Below are positions 25,904 through 35,366 of a stretch of 64,000 nt of DNA, piece by piece (within the stretch, counting starts at the first letter, position 1; each line of letters starts with the position of its first letter). The position numbers were made by a program, and so were the translations under genes. Origin of the DNA: Methanohalophilus sp. RSK (GTDB taxonomy: Archaea; Halobacteriota; Methanosarcinia; Methanosarcinales; Methanosarcinaceae); the NCBI RefSeq assembly GCF_003722075.1, contig NZ_RDSK01000009.1, positions 1-64,000 on the forward strand, in the 5' to 3' direction. The notes under the pieces are model-generated. The model was not told where the DNA came from. It searched no databases and was given only the letters and a program-made list of their open reading frames with translations.

Positions 25904-26809
25904 TTAATCTTTAATATTATCGGTACTGGATACTATCTGTCCATATAATGCGTCGACATCTCTTTTCAGATTATATTTTTTCTTGAAATGAGCAGCTATG
26001 TTCGAAATATCACGCCTGAGGAGCTCCTCTGCATGAGGATGAGAGGGAGTTACATATTGAGGCCAATCGATGATCTGCACACCTTCGGGATTGACAAAAA
26101 CATTGTACTCACTCAGATCGGCATGAATTATATTATGGCAATAAATTTTTTCAACCTGCTCCATTATCATATCAAAAAAGATTTCGGGATCTTCCAGCCT
26201 GACCTTGAACAAAAGTTCTCCTTTTGCAGGTTCCATTACTATAGCATGCCTGTTACCGTCAATAGGTTTGGGAATGCTGATATCAGGATACAAGCGGGAC
26301 ATTATTTCGTATTCACGCCCTGCTGCAAGCCGGGCGGCATATATCCAGGAAAAATGTTCTTTATTAACCAGGTGTCCACGAACCCTTTTAACATCCCTGA
26401 AACTGGTGCGCCCTTCCCTGTGGAATTTGACTATCACTGTTTCAGGATCGCCTATGGGCAATTCAGGTTCTTTCATACCCTCATGAACAACCGATTCCTT
26501 ACCCACACCAATTTCATCCCCGAGTGCAGAGATACTACCCCGTTTTACCAGTGCATTGATAGCCAGAGCATCATAACCATTGAAATACAGCCTGTAGCCT
26601 TCATAAGGTTGTGTTGTTGCCACAACAAGCTCTTTTTCAATCAATTCACCTAACAGATAGGCCAGATTCTGATGGTCGATACGTGTATATTTCACAAGTT
26701 CATCAAAAGGCACCCATTCATGATCTTGCATGCCTACTTCAATACCTGTTAGAATACGAAAGTCCCTGGAGGTTATACCAGGAAATAACCTGAGTACATC
26801 GGCAATCAT
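25904..26809 (-). CDS. rio2: RIO2 family serine kinase/ATPase
   Basis: The protein has 301 residues. I start it at ATG 26809 because the family N-terminus (MIADVLRLFPGITSRDFRIL) begins there; a longer frame to 26869 would overlap the DUF2111 gene. A winged-helix domain is followed by the RIO kinase core with the flexible-loop Lys (VIVKFHREG), the catalytic HADLSEYNVFV near 230-240 and the metal-binding IIDWPQYV near 248. RIO2 acts in small ribosomal subunit maturation. It probably shares a transcript with DUF2111 upstream. Confidence 0.92.
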   Translation of the reverse strand: MIADVLRLFPGITSRDFRILTGIEVGMQDHEWVPFDELVKYTRIDHQNLAYLLGELIEKELVVATTQPYEGYRLYFNGYDALAINALVKRGSISALGDEIGVGKESVVHEGMKEPELPIGDPETVIVKFHREGRTSFRDVKRVRGHLVNKEHFSWIYAARLAAGREYEIMSRLYPDISIPKPIDGNRHAIVMEPAKGELLFKVRLEDPEIFFDMIMEQVEKIYCHNIIHADLSEYNVFVNPEGVQIIDWPQYVTPSHPHAEELLRRDISNIAAHFKKKYNLKRDVDALYGQIVSSTDNIKD

Positions 26810-26834
26810 TGTATCACAAAATAAAAAAGGATAA

Positions 26835-27227
26835 TTAAGTGTGCCTTTTTTTGGCCTCTTCCACTTCATCTATTATATCGGGATATTCCCGGAAAACAGA
26901 AAGTATATCCAGAGCGGCCACAAGATCCACAACCCCTATTGAACCAACCAATTCTCCGTCAGGTGTCATTATCGGAGTCACAGCAACCGCTTTTCCATTA
27001 TATACACCTTCTTTGGGGACTGTACGGATGGTAGTCTTGTCCTCCAGGACTTTTTCAAGTATAGGACCCGTATAATCCCAGTCTACAACTTCTCCCCTTT
27101 CCATTCGGATACCCTTACAGTTTACACTGCGTATGGTAGTCGGAATACCCAGAAGAGAGTGAACTGCAGATGCAATTGGCTCCAGGTCCTCTGCAGTAGA
27201 GTCTTTACATATTTTCAAGCATATCAT
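26835..27227 (-). CDS. DUF2111 protein
   Basis: The protein has 130 residues. It reads as a small PAS/GAF-like alpha-beta domain: VHSLLGIPTTIRSVNCKGIR, later a Gly-containing AVTPIMTPDGELVGSIGVVD strand pair and an acidic C-terminal helix. DUF2111 proteins are found mainly in methanogens and have no assigned function. It sits 25 bases ahead of rio2. Confidence 0.75.
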   Translation of the reverse strand: MICLKICKDSTAEDLEPIASAVHSLLGIPTTIRSVNCKGIRMERGEVVDWDYTGPILEKVLEDKTTIRTVPKEGVYNGKAVAVTPIMTPDGELVGSIGVVDLVAALDILSVFREYPDIIDEVEEAKKRHT

Positions 27228-27297
27228 AATTCCACCTTACATACTAATAGACTTCAAAAAATATAATACTTATCGAAAAACAAAGAAAAACATCTCT

Positions 27298-28200
27298 TTA
27301 GATGCCTTCGATGTACTTAAAAGCAGAATAAGCCGCAATGGCCCCGTCTGAGGCTGCAGTGATTACCTGGTAAAGGGGAGATTGTCTGCAATCACCGGCG
27401 GCAAATGTGCCTCTGACAGATGTTGCCATCGATTCATCAGTGATTATGAAACCTTTATCGTTCTTTTCAACATTTATAAAATCGGTGTTGGGATTCAGGC
27501 CTATATAGATAAAAACACCGTTTACAGGAAGTGTTTTTGTTTCTTCAGTAATTACATTATGTACCTGCAGGGATCCAACAATATCTTTTCCTTCTATTGC
27601 ATCCACAACATTATCCCATACAAATTCAATATTTGGACGATCAAATGCCCTGTCCTGAAGGATTTGGGATGCTCTCAATTTATCACGACGATGAACTACG
27701 TACACCTTTGAAGCAATATCCGAAAGGAATATAGCATCTGTAACAGCCGATTCCCCGCCACCGATCACTGCTACTTCTTTGCCGGAGAAAAAGGGACCGT
27801 CACAGGTGGCACAGTAAGAAACACCCCTGCCCAGGAAATCCTTTTCACCAGGCACATCCAGTTCCCTGGGAGAAGAACCCGTTGCAACAATGAGAGATTT
27901 ACTTTTTAGTTCTTCCTCACTGGAAGAAACAATAAAGTGATCACCTACTTCAGTCACGGAGTTGAGTTCCATGACTTTAAAGGTGACCCCGGCCTGTTCT
28001 GCATGGTCAAGGAACTCTTCCATCAGTTCCATTCCACCGATCGAGGGAAAACCTGTATAGTTCTCGACCGTTTTTGCAGTGCTTATCAGGCCACTCATAC
28101 TGTCCTTATCAACAAGCAAAGTATCCAATCCATATCTCACTGCATAAATTGCAGCAGTAACTCCTGCGGGTCCAGCACCCAGAATTATTAAATCATACAT
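27298..28200 (-). CDS. trxB: Thioredoxin reductase
   Basis: The protein has 300 residues from ATG 28200 (TTG 28203 is also open). FAD binding is shown by LIILGAGPAGVTAAIYAVRYG, the redox-active pair by VSYCATCDGPFF near 130-141, and nucleotide binding by VAVIGGGESAVTDA near 147. The C-terminal GTFAAGDCRQ completes the FAD site. It reduces thioredoxin with NADPH or, in methanogens, in some cases with F420H2 (family knowledge). The thioredoxin gene lies 21 bases upstream in the same direction. Confidence 0.93.
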   Translation of the reverse strand: MYDLIILGAGPAGVTAAIYAVRYGLDTLLVDKDSMSGLISTAKTVENYTGFPSIGGMELMEEFLDHAEQAGVTFKVMELNSVTEVGDHFIVSSSEEELKSKSLIVATGSSPRELDVPGEKDFLGRGVSYCATCDGPFFSGKEVAVIGGGESAVTDAIFLSDIASKVYVVHRRDKLRASQILQDRAFDRPNIEFVWDNVVDAIEGKDIVGSLQVHNVITEETKTLPVNGVFIYIGLNPNTDFINVEKNDKGFIITDESMATSVRGTFAAGDCRQSPLYQVITAASDGAIAAYSAFKYIEGI

Positions 28201-28221
28201 CAATATCCCGACGTTTAAAGA

Positions 28222-28464
28222 TTACTTAATGCTTTCAAGAGCTTCATCTTTGGAAGGAATGCCTATAAAAGCCACCTCTCCATCGATCACAGTAGTTGGC
28301 ACAGCCATCACAGAATATTCCTGAGCTATTTTTTGCCCCTCTTCAGATTCCACGTCGACCTCTTCATAATCAAAATCATGTTCCTCCTTGAGGCCTCTCC
28401 AGAGCTTTTCAGCCTTGGGACAGTTGTGACACCAGCTTGCATATAAAAGAATTACTTTTGGCAT
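28222..28464 (-). CDS. Small thioredoxin/glutaredoxin-like protein
   Basis: The protein has 80 residues with an active site WCHNC near 12-16 and a cis-Pro loop MAVPTTVIDGE near 53-63. Size and motifs match the small archaeal thioredoxins such as MJ0307-type. The CHNC pair replaces the usual CGPC, which would alter redox potential. It forms an operon with trxB and is likely its substrate. Confidence 0.85.
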   Translation of the reverse strand: MPKVILLYASWCHNCPKAEKLWRGLKEEHDFDYEEVDVESEEGQKIAQEYSVMAVPTTVIDGEVAFIGIPSKDEALESIK

Positions 28465-28643
28465 ATAATCCCCCTTAATGTATTCACTAATTAAGGTTGG
28501 TTTCAGAATATATCAATTTAATTGAGGTTATTGAATCTTCAGATATCAAGGAAGAGTTATAAGAGCTGATTATCTCCATAATAGCAAGGAATTCTATTTC
28601 AAAACAAAAAAGACACTGGCAATGATAGATCGTATGCCCTGAC

Positions 28644-28696
28644 AATAAATTTAAATGCTATGACACTAATGTACATACAAATACATTGAAGTACAT
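28644..28696 (+). promoter_or_regulatory. trp operon promoter with TRP-box-like repeats
   Basis: An AT-rich AATAAATTTAAATG (about 28645-28658) fits a TATA box. TGTACA (28670-28675) lies at the expected start site, and a second AGTACAT (28690-28696) follows 20 bases later, just before the trpC ribosome binding site. TGTACA is the TRP box bound by TrpY in Methanothermobacter (established knowledge). Whether a TrpY-like regulator acts here is inference. Confidence 0.45.
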
Positions 28697-28706
28697 AGGT
28701 GTCCAG

Positions 28707-29507
28707 ATGCATTCGAAGATCGAACAAATAATCCAAAAATCAAAAGAAAGGGCAAATGCACTTTCTGAAATTGACACACAGACCAGATGTAATGACAGAA
28801 GGGATATTTTCGAATCTATCGAGTTTGCCTGTAACAGAGGACACATACCAATAATTGCCGAAGTGAAACCTGCCTCACCAACAGGCAAATTTGCTGATGT
28901 AAACCCGGAAATAGCCTCACAGATTGCCTGTGATATGGAAAATGCAGGAGCTGTAGCCTTATCTGTCCTTACGGAACCCTGTTACTTTGAGGGAAGTATA
29001 GAAAACCTTGAAAGTGCACGAGAACCTACTTCAATACCGGTTTTGCGCAAAGATTTTATTGTGGACAAAAATCAGATGCATGAAGCCAACAGTGATGTCA
29101 TATTGCTGATTGCAGGGGTACTGGGTAAAAGACTACCGGAATTTATAGAAATAGCCCGGAGAAAGAACATCGAGCCTCTTGTAGAAGTACACAATGAAAA
29201 AGAGCTTGAATATGTACTTGAATGTGACACAAACCTTATAGGGATAAATAACCGCAGTTTTGAAACCCTTGAAATCAGTCTGGAAACCGCTGAAGAACTC
29301 ATTCCTCTTGTGAAAGAACATGACCGTAAATACAACCAGAAACACCTGATAATAGGGGAAAGCGGAGTCAAGGGCACAGATGATGCGAAAAGGATGATAA
29401 AGGCAGGTGCTGACGCGTTGCTTGTTGGAACCTACCTGATGGAAGGCAACCTGAAAGAAAAAATGAAACACCTTATTGAAGCAAATAAGAAGCAGGAGAT
29501 AGTATGA
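28707..29507 (+). CDS. trpC: Indole-3-glycerol phosphate synthase
   Basis: The protein has 266 residues from ATG 28707, with AGGTGT upstream; TTG 28686 is an alternative. It is a TIM-barrel enzyme. [16 protein letters not shown] near 48-63 carries the first catalytic Lys, [11 protein letters not shown] near 113 the second, and [10 protein letters not shown] and IIGESGVKG the phosphate loop. It closes the indole ring in tryptophan synthesis. It overlaps trpB by ATGA. Only trpC, trpB and trpA are here; trpD, trpE, trpF and trpG must lie elsewhere. Confidence 0.93.
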   Translation: MHSKIEQIIQKSKERANALSEIDTQTRCNDRRDIFESIEFACNRGHIPIIAEVKPASPTGKFADVNPEIASQIACDMENAGAVALSVLTEPCYFEGSIENLESAREPTSIPVLRKDFIVDKNQMHEANSDVILLIAGVLGKRLPEFIEIARRKNIEPLVEVHNEKELEYVLECDTNLIGINNRSFETLEISLETAEELIPLVKEHDRKYNQKHLIIGESGVKGTDDAKRMIKAGADALLVGTYLMEGNLKEKMKHLIEANKKQEIV

Positions 29508-30676
29508 ACCATTATTACGGAGACTACGGTGGACAATACGTACCGGAAATATTGATGCCGGCACTTCAAGAACTTGAAGAAGCGTATGAACAATACAAGG
29601 CAGACCCTGAGTTTACCTCCCAGCTTGATGACTACCTTGAAAATTATGCCGGAAGAAGTACGCCCCTATACTATGCAAAGAACATGAGTGATAAATACGG
29701 CATAAAAATCTACCTCAAGCGGGAAGACCTCGTACATGGAGGAGCACATAAACTCAACAATACCCTGGGGCAGGCCCTTCTTGCAAAATTCATGGGCAAA
29801 AAAAGATTAATCGCAGAGACAGGAGCCGGCCAGCACGGCACCGCAACTGCCATGGTGGGAGCAAAACTGGGATTTGAAACCATGGTATACATGGGATCAA
29901 AAGATGTAAAGAGACAGCTTCCAAATGTCTACCGTATGAAACTGATGGGTACCGAGGTAGTATCAGTTGATACCGGTTCAAAGACAATGAAAGATGCAAT
30001 AAATGAAGCATTGAGAGATTGGGTCACAAATGTCGGGGATACACACTACCTCATTGGATCGGTAGTCGGCCCATACCCTTTCCCGAAGATTGTGAGGGAT
30101 TTCCAGAGCGTTATCGGCAGGGAAGTAAAGGAACAGGTAATGAAAGTTGAGGGAAGATACCCGGATTCGATCGTGGCCTGTGCAGGCGGTGGAAGTAATG
30201 CAATGGGTATTTTCTACCCTTTCCTGGATGATAAAGTGAATCTCTTTGCAGTAGAAGCAGGCGGTGAAAAACTAAGGGAAGACGATAAAATCGCCTATCA
30301 TTCAGCATCCCTGGCAACAGGAGAGGAAGGTATACTGCATGGTGCCAGAACTAAGGTCCTGCAGAACAAGGACGGGCAGATACTGGAATCCACATCAATA
30401 GCAGCCGGCCTTGATTATGCAGGCGTGGGACCCGAACTTGCCCGGCTCTCAGAAACAGGCCGGGTGAAACCCTGTTACATAACCGATATGGAAGCCCTTG
30501 AGGCATTCCATGAGCTTAGCAGGTTAGAAGGAATAATCCCTGCACTGGAATCTTCACATGCCATTGCATATGTAATGAAAATGGCAGATAGTGGCATACT
30601 TGGTGATACAGTCGTCATCAATCTCTCCGGGAGGGGCGATAAAGATCTCCAGACTATTATGGATATGGAGGAGTGA
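29504..30676 (+). CDS. trpB: Tryptophan synthase beta subunit (TrpB1 type)
   Basis: The protein has 390 residues. The pyridoxal phosphate Lys lies in [13 protein letters not shown] near 80-92, the catalytic Glu in [12 protein letters not shown] near 103-114, and the phosphate-binding loop is [13 protein letters not shown] near 223-235. It condenses indole with serine. It lies between trpC (ATGA overlap) and trpA (two bases apart), so the complex is made from one message. Confidence 0.96.
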   Translation: MNHYYGDYGGQYVPEILMPALQELEEAYEQYKADPEFTSQLDDYLENYAGRSTPLYYAKNMSDKYGIKIYLKREDLVHGGAHKLNNTLGQALLAKFMGKKRLIAETGAGQHGTATAMVGAKLGFETMVYMGSKDVKRQLPNVYRMKLMGTEVVSVDTGSKTMKDAINEALRDWVTNVGDTHYLIGSVVGPYPFPKIVRDFQSVIGREVKEQVMKVEGRYPDSIVACAGGGSNAMGIFYPFLDDKVNLFAVEAGGEKLREDDKIAYHSASLATGEEGILHGARTKVLQNKDGQILESTSIAAGLDYAGVGPELARLSETGRVKPCYITDMEALEAFHELSRLEGIIPALESSHAIAYVMKMADSGILGDTVVINLSGRGDKDLQTIMDMEE

Positions 30677-30678
30677 AT

Positions 30679-31452
30679 ATGCGCATCAGCCAAAAATTTG
30701 AAGAACTTAAGGACAAAAATGAAAAAGCACTGATCGCCTATGTCTGTGCAGGGGACCCCGATCCGGAAACCACACCTTCTATTGTAAATGCGCTTGTTGA
30801 AGCCGGCGCGGATATAATAGAACTGGGTCTGCCTTTCTCCGATCCTGTAGCAGACGGGCCAACCATACAGGCTGCAACCTGCCGCGCAATTGAGGCTGGC
30901 ATGAACACAGAGCGCTATTTTGAGATGATAAAAGACCTGGAAGTAAATGTGCCCCTCATCTGTATGACCTATTACAACCTCATATATCGCCAGGGTAGCA
31001 AGAATTTCGTGAAGAAGTGTGCTGAGGCGGGAATATCGGGGTTGATAATACCCGATCTGCCATTGCATGAAGCAGATGAACTGATTGAGATCTGCAAAGA
31101 GGAAGGAATAGATAATATATTCCTTGTCGCACCAAATACAAGCGATCAGAGACTGGATGCAATTAGCAGCAAAAGTTCGGGTTTTATTTATGTAGTATCC
31201 AAACTCGGGGTTACCGGAGAAGGAAAAAACATCTCTTCCAATGTAGCAGGCCTTCTGGATAAAATCAATTCAAACCTCCCAAAAGCCGTAGGTTTTGGAA
31301 TATCAAACAGAAAACATGTAGAAGAAATGGTCGCTGCAGGAGCTGATGCTGTAATCGTGGGTTCTACCTTTGTAAATATAATAGCCAGCAAAGACAATGT
31401 AATATCCCGCTTAAAAGAAATAACAAAGGATTTGAAAGAAGGTTGCAGATAA
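30679..31452 (+). CDS. trpA: Tryptophan synthase alpha subunit
   Basis: The protein has 257 residues. ATG 30679 follows an ideal GGAGGAGTGA ribosome binding site. The catalytic Glu is in IIELGLPFSDPVADGP near 44-59 and the catalytic Asp in IIPDLPLHEAD near 125. VVSKLGVTGEG and VGFGISNRKHV form the phosphate site. It splits indoleglycerol phosphate into indole and glyceraldehyde phosphate and channels indole to TrpB. It ends four bases from the convergent ftsY gene. Confidence 0.95.
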   Translation: MRISQKFEELKDKNEKALIAYVCAGDPDPETTPSIVNALVEAGADIIELGLPFSDPVADGPTIQAATCRAIEAGMNTERYFEMIKDLEVNVPLICMTYYNLIYRQGSKNFVKKCAEAGISGLIIPDLPLHEADELIEICKEEGIDNIFLVAPNTSDQRLDAISSKSSGFIYVVSKLGVTGEGKNISSNVAGLLDKINSNLPKAVGFGISNRKHVEEMVAAGADAVIVGSTFVNIIASKDNVISRLKEITKDLKEGCR

Positions 31453-31456
31453 GATT

Positions 31457-32509
31457 TTAACTGAAAATCTGGTCAACAAACCAGTGAGGATCGAATTTTT
31501 TCAGATCCTCATATTCCTGCCCCAGACCGAGGAAAACAATTGGTTTATCTGTTATGTATGCAATGGAAATTGCAGCCCCGCCTTTTGAATCGGCATCTGT
31601 TTTAGTAAGAATGGACCCATCAACTGGCACTGCCTCATTGAACTGTTCGGCCCTTTCGACAGCATCATTGCCTGCAACCGCCTCGTCTACAAAAAGCACA
31701 AGATCCGGAGCACTTACACGGCATATCTTCTGGAGCTGTGCCATCAGATTTACATTGGTATGCATCCTGCCGGCAGTATCAGACAAAACCACATCACTAT
31801 CATGGGCTTTTGCATACTGAATCGCATCATAAACAACAGCTGCAGGATCGCCTCCTTCCTGATGTTTAACCAGTTTTACACCGATACGCTCAGCATGTAC
31901 CGCGATCTGGTCAATCGCTCCTGCACGGAATGTATCCCCTGCTGCAATTACGACAGACTTATTCATGGCTTTAAGGCGATGGGCAATCTTGGCAATAGAA
32001 GTCGTCTTCCCTGTTCCGTTAATACCAACAAAAACAATATTTACAGGTTTCTCATGACTATCAATGAATTCATCAAAATCGAATACATTAGCAGACATGA
32101 CCTCATTAATCGATTTTTTCAATGCATCTTCTACGATCTTGCTGGTGTTGCCACCTATCTTCTTACGGCTGCCTACAAGTTCTTGTTTTACATCAGTAAC
32201 AATTTTTTCAGAAACCGAAATTGCAATATCACTTTCCAGAAGAGACATCTCCAATTCCCAGAGGATATCTTCGACGTCCGCTTCATCCAGGATAAACTCC
32301 CTTTCAAAAACCAAAGCTTTGGCTTTATGTGCAAACCCTGTTTTGTTTTCATCCTTAGTTCCAACAGCCTCTTTTTCCTGGAAACTAATCCCTTCTGCGG
32401 CTTCAGGCTCAGTAGAGGATGATTCTTCCACCGGAGTGGCTTTATCTTCAATTTTGGAACTGAAATTTTGCTTAAATCCCGAAAGTTTGTTCTTAAGCTT
32501 ATTAAACAA
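31457..32509 (-). CDS. ftsY: Signal recognition particle receptor FtsY
   Basis: The protein has 350 residues and starts at TTG 32509; an upstream ATG is out of frame. An acidic N-terminal region (about 15-60) precedes the N domain. The G domain has GINGTGKTTS near 163, DTFRAGAIDQ near 195, DTAGRMHTN near 248 and TKTDADSKGG near 305. It docks the ribosome-SRP complex at the membrane. It is the last gene of a nine-gene minus-strand operon that begins with the S19e gene. Confidence 0.95.
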   Translation of the reverse strand: MFNKLKNKLSGFKQNFSSKIEDKATPVEESSSTEPEAAEGISFQEKEAVGTKDENKTGFAHKAKALVFEREFILDEADVEDILWELEMSLLESDIAISVSEKIVTDVKQELVGSRKKIGGNTSKIVEDALKKSINEVMSANVFDFDEFIDSHEKPVNIVFVGINGTGKTTSIAKIAHRLKAMNKSVVIAAGDTFRAGAIDQIAVHAERIGVKLVKHQEGGDPAAVVYDAIQYAKAHDSDVVLSDTAGRMHTNVNLMAQLQKICRVSAPDLVLFVDEAVAGNDAVERAEQFNEAVPVDGSILTKTDADSKGGAAISIAYITDKPIVFLGLGQEYEDLKKFDPHWFVDQIFS

Positions 32510-32527
32510 GGTTATGCCCCATAAAAA

Positions 32528-32947
32528 TTATTGCTGTGGCTGCTGTTGTTTTGCCATAGACTCTATGGACTGGATGCGCTGATTGATCTGTTCAAGGTTC
32601 TGGTCCATCTGTTCCAGTACCTTCTGCAAATCTTCTTTGCGCTTATTAAGAGTGACTATGGCTCCATCAACATCCTTTTCGACACTAATCCCGGCACCGA
32701 CCTCAACAACAACTTTGTTGTCATTGACTATATTTGCATTTACAAAAGAACCTGCACCTATAGGTACAAGAGTATCGGGATTTTTGGAAAATGATTGGAG
32801 ATCCTCAAGAGTTGTTATTGCCCGCCCACAATCCTCAATGGACATCTGCAACATATTTGTCTGCTGCTGTATGGTCTGGGCACGTTTCTGGAGATCCCTG
32901 TGCTGAAGGGCCAGGTTCTGGATATTCTGCTGACCTTCTTCTGCCAT
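32528..32947 (-). CDS. pfdA: Prefoldin alpha subunit
   Basis: The protein has 139 residues from ATG 32947. N- and C-terminal coiled-coil helices frame a short beta hairpin (TLVPIGAGSFVNANI and VVVEVGAGISVEKD near 63-97), the prefoldin alpha layout. The tail is Gln-rich. It forms a hexamer with prefoldin beta and passes unfolded proteins to the thermosome. Its ATG is four bases after the L18Ae stop. Confidence 0.92.
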   Translation of the reverse strand: MAEEGQQNIQNLALQHRDLQKRAQTIQQQTNMLQMSIEDCGRAITTLEDLQSFSKNPDTLVPIGAGSFVNANIVNDNKVVVEVGAGISVEKDVDGAIVTLNKRKEDLQKVLEQMDQNLEQINQRIQSIESMAKQQQPQQ

Positions 32948-32951
32948 ATAA

Positions 32952-33128
32952 TCATGCCTCTTCGACACTGTCTATCTTAATCAAGTAGCGTTTGATACCG
33001 TTCTTGCTTCCAAAAAGGGAATAAACTTTCTCAACAGCGTTCTTTTCATTTTGGCTTTCCACATTTTTTGTGAAATTTTCCCAGATAGGACCCGCTTTGA
33101 ATGTGCCTTTTACAACAAAGTCGCTCAT
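32952..33128 (-). CDS. rpl18a: Large ribosomal subunit protein eL20/L18Ae (LX)
   Basis: The protein has 58 residues from ATG 33128, behind GGGTGAT. It begins [12 protein letters not shown] and has the family segment [15 protein letters not shown]. It is one of the smallest archaeal 50S proteins. The usual gene order aIF6, L18Ae, prefoldin alpha, FtsY is kept. Confidence 0.9.
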   Translation of the reverse strand: MSDFVVKGTFKAGPIWENFTKNVESQNEKNAVEKVYSLFGSKNGIKRYLIKIDSVEEA

Positions 33129-33153
33129 AAAATCACCCGCATAATATGTTAAA

Positions 33154-33804
33154 TCAATCAAACATCAATGCATCTTCAATTCTTCCAAGTTCATGACCTG
33201 TGGTTTCCGAACCTGCAACATATCCAGAAGAATTAGCAAGCACACCGGAACCTACTACCTGGGATCCATAATTTACAGTACCTATTTCCACATTAAGTCC
33301 AAAAAGGTCCTCAAGAATGGAAACTTCTTCCTGTTTTATCATTGGATGGGCAAGCAATCCATGATTGGTGACCACACCCGCCATCCCCACAGTCTTGATA
33401 CCGGCAATCGTGCCTCTTCTGACATCAACTGAAAGAGTCTTTTCAATTATTTCAATCGCTTTGTCAGAGATATCCGGATGGACAAGAGCTGCTGAATCAT
33501 TTGCAAGCACTATGTTTCCTATTGCCGATAAATTATCTGGAACCTCTGCTACTGGGAGGTCTACTTTTTTAGGAAGCGGACCTGAGCCTCTCGGCACAAG
33601 GAATCCTGAGGAATTCCCTTTTGAAAGGGAACCCACAACTACACTTCCATTTACAAGAGTGGAAACTACTTCCACATCGAGTATCTCTTCCAGCATACCA
33701 GATGTCTTATCGTTTGTACCCGGGGGCACAAGGGCGAAATCCTCTGTACAGGTTGCAAATACCCCTATTACGGGATTTTCATATATGTTTAGGGTTCGGA
33801 TCAT
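33154..33804 (-). CDS. eif6: Translation initiation factor aIF6
   Basis: The protein has 216 residues and five quasi-repeated alpha/beta units, each with an NSSG- or NDSA-type loop ([46 protein letters not shown]). This is the pentein fold of IF6. It binds the 50S subunit and blocks premature joining. It sits between the L31e and L18Ae genes in the ribosomal operon. Confidence 0.94.
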   Translation of the reverse strand: MIRTLNIYENPVIGVFATCTEDFALVPPGTNDKTSGMLEEILDVEVVSTLVNGSVVVGSLSKGNSSGFLVPRGSGPLPKKVDLPVAEVPDNLSAIGNIVLANDSAALVHPDISDKAIEIIEKTLSVDVRRGTIAGIKTVGMAGVVTNHGLLAHPMIKQEEVSILEDLFGLNVEIGTVNYGSQVVGSGVLANSSGYVAGSETTGHELGRIEDALMFD

Positions 33805-33841
33805 AAATTACTTCGAACTTGGAATTGCATCGGCATTCAAA

Positions 33842-34108
33842 TTATGCCAATTCTGCCTGAACCTCACCGTCTTCGAACATTGCTGCCCGTACCCGGATTG
33901 AGGAAGGTGGCTTCTCAGCTCCACGATTCCAGACCAATTCATTGATACTGCTATCAATTTTGACCTGTTCAGGAGACGTCCTCATGTGCCTGACCAGATA
34001 TTTCTTTACCAGGGTCATCGCACGAGTTGTACGTTTCCATTTAGGAGCCAGTTTTGCATCCCTGAGCGGGATGGTATAAACCTGTTCTTTTACTATATCA
34101 TCTGCCAT
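33842..34108 (-). CDS. rpl31e: Large ribosomal subunit protein eL31
   Basis: The protein has 88 residues. ATG 34108 follows GAGGTGA at good spacing; ATG 34114 is possible. Typical segments are [21 protein letters not shown] and [20 protein letters not shown]. Its start is ten bases after the L39e stop. Confidence 0.93.
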   Translation of the reverse strand: MADDIVKEQVYTIPLRDAKLAPKWKRTTRAMTLVKKYLVRHMRTSPEQVKIDSSINELVWNRGAEKPPSSIRVRAAMFEDGEVQAELA

Positions 34109-34118
34109 TGCCATCACC

Positions 34119-34274
34119 TCATTTCACTTTAAGGCTGTTCCTTCTCCAGTGCCTTCTCTTGGGATGACTGACAACCTTTCTGTTTGACTTGATAATTGCC
34201 CATGTAGGAACCCTCTGGTTCTGGACGTGGGCTTTTGCCAATCTCATTTTCTGTCCTTTCGTGTTATGGCTCAA
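34119..34274 (-). CDS. rpl39e: Large ribosomal subunit protein eL39
   Basis: The protein has 51 residues and starts at TTG 34274 with AGGTGAG upstream. The length and sequence ([19 protein letters not shown], then [10 protein letters not shown] and WRRNSLK) match L39e; the longer frame from 34322 would add an unrelated extension. It lines the exit tunnel of the ribosome. Confidence 0.93.
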   Translation of the reverse strand: MSHNTKGQKMRLAKAHVQNQRVPTWAIIKSNRKVVSHPKRRHWRRNSLKVK

Positions 34275-34338
34275 TTGTCTCACCTGATCCACATTGCTCT
34301 CAAATTTACATTTATAAATCAATTAATGATATAAAATT

Positions 34339-34950
34339 TTAATTGGTAGTCTTTTCCTTAATTTTCCTCAGCACTCTCGATTGAACATGTTCGGGAAATA
34401 TGGAAAGGATCTTTTCATCGTCGTATTCCTGTCGAATCAGATACCTTAATTCGGTTTCATAATCCGCCTTGGAAATTCTGTCACTCAATCCTTCTTCAAC
34501 TTCAAGATGCCCACAAACCATTAAATCAACCGCAGCACGACCAAACCCTTGCAGAGGGGACACACAATGCACCCCATACCGATCCTCGATGCTGCGTAGT
34601 CTGGATATATCCATCCTGGGCACCCGGTCATCACGTCTTATCCCATCAACGATCATATCAACACTACCACATGCCGCTATTTTTTCAAGGGCATGTGAGT
34701 GAATGTGATTAATCGCATTTTTTGGGAAATTGTCTTCAACTGCCATCTCAAGAGCTTCATCCAAAACTGAACGCTCAAGTTCTACAACCGAATGATCAAA
34801 ACCTAATTCATCAGCCACTTTACGTGCAATATTTCCTACATCGACGAGGGAAAAAGTGCACGTTACAAGTTCAACATCAAAATATGGTTCCAGTAAAATG
34901 GCGGACAGGGCACTATCCTTCCCGCCACTAAACATCACCCTTGCTTTCAT
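34339..34950 (-). CDS. PP-loop ATP pyrophosphatase (asparagine synthase-like)
   Basis: The protein has 203 residues. VMFSGGKDSALSAIL at the start is the PP-loop that binds ATP. FDHSVVELERSVLDEA and VDMIVDGIRRDDRVPRMD are the downstream conserved segments. Such proteins adenylate a substrate, often RNA, before thiolation or amidation. The specific reaction is unknown. It is always found in this ribosomal operon in related archaea (family knowledge), which suggests a role in RNA modification or translation. Confidence 0.8.
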   Translation of the reverse strand: MKARVMFSGGKDSALSAILLEPYFDVELVTCTFSLVDVGNIARKVADELGFDHSVVELERSVLDEALEMAVEDNFPKNAINHIHSHALEKIAACGSVDMIVDGIRRDDRVPRMDISRLRSIEDRYGVHCVSPLQGFGRAAVDLMVCGHLEVEEGLSDRISKADYETELRYLIRQEYDDEKILSIFPEHVQSRVLRKIKEKTTN

Positions 34951-34956
34951 ATCAGA

Positions 34957-35307
34957 TTACAATCTTGTGATCTTGGGATCATGTTTTTTAGGTTGCATCC
35001 GGGTAAGCAAGGCTTTCATTTTCTCATCGTCGATGGTGGATTGCAACCGGCCACTCTGAGCTAGTCCCACAATCTGGGATTCGACCTGTTCTGCCAGTTC
35101 TTTGCGAGACATTTTCAACCTTGTAAGGCGTTCCCTTGCTTCGGGTGTCGTGACCTGGCGAAGGACAGCATGGATCTTTGCTTCCCTTTCTGCCTGTGCT
35201 TGTTCCTGCTGGTATGCAGCCTGTGGATTGTTTTCTTGCTGGGAGGCTTGCTGCCTCTGCATTTCTTCAAGCCTTTTCCTGCGGATTGCTTCGAGATCAT
35301 CTGCCAT
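34957..35307 (-). CDS. PDCD5/TFAR19 family DNA-binding protein
   Basis: The protein has 116 residues. A Gln-rich N-terminal helix with the MADDLEAIRRKRLEEMQRQQ start precedes a three-helix bundle with TPEARERLTRLKMSRKELAE near 53-72. These are the hallmarks of archaeal PDCD5 homologues. It is small and probably binds nucleic acid or chaperonin. It lies between S19e and the PP-loop gene. Confidence 0.92.
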   Translation of the reverse strand: MADDLEAIRRKRLEEMQRQQASQQENNPQAAYQQEQAQAEREAKIHAVLRQVTTPEARERLTRLKMSRKELAEQVESQIVGLAQSGRLQSTIDDEKMKALLTRMQPKKHDPKITRL

Positions 35308-35366
35308 GGTATAAAACCCCTTTTAAAGAAGAACTGGCGTTATTAGCCAACCCGGATTATATTAAT

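Noticed and set aside
26810-26869. N-terminal extension of Rio2.
   Set aside because: It overlaps the DUF2111 coding end, and the known family N-terminus begins exactly at ATG 26809.
29133-30317. Minus-strand frames opposite trpC and trpB, up to 143 codons.
   Set aside because: Antisense shadows of strongly conserved enzymes without ribosome binding sites.
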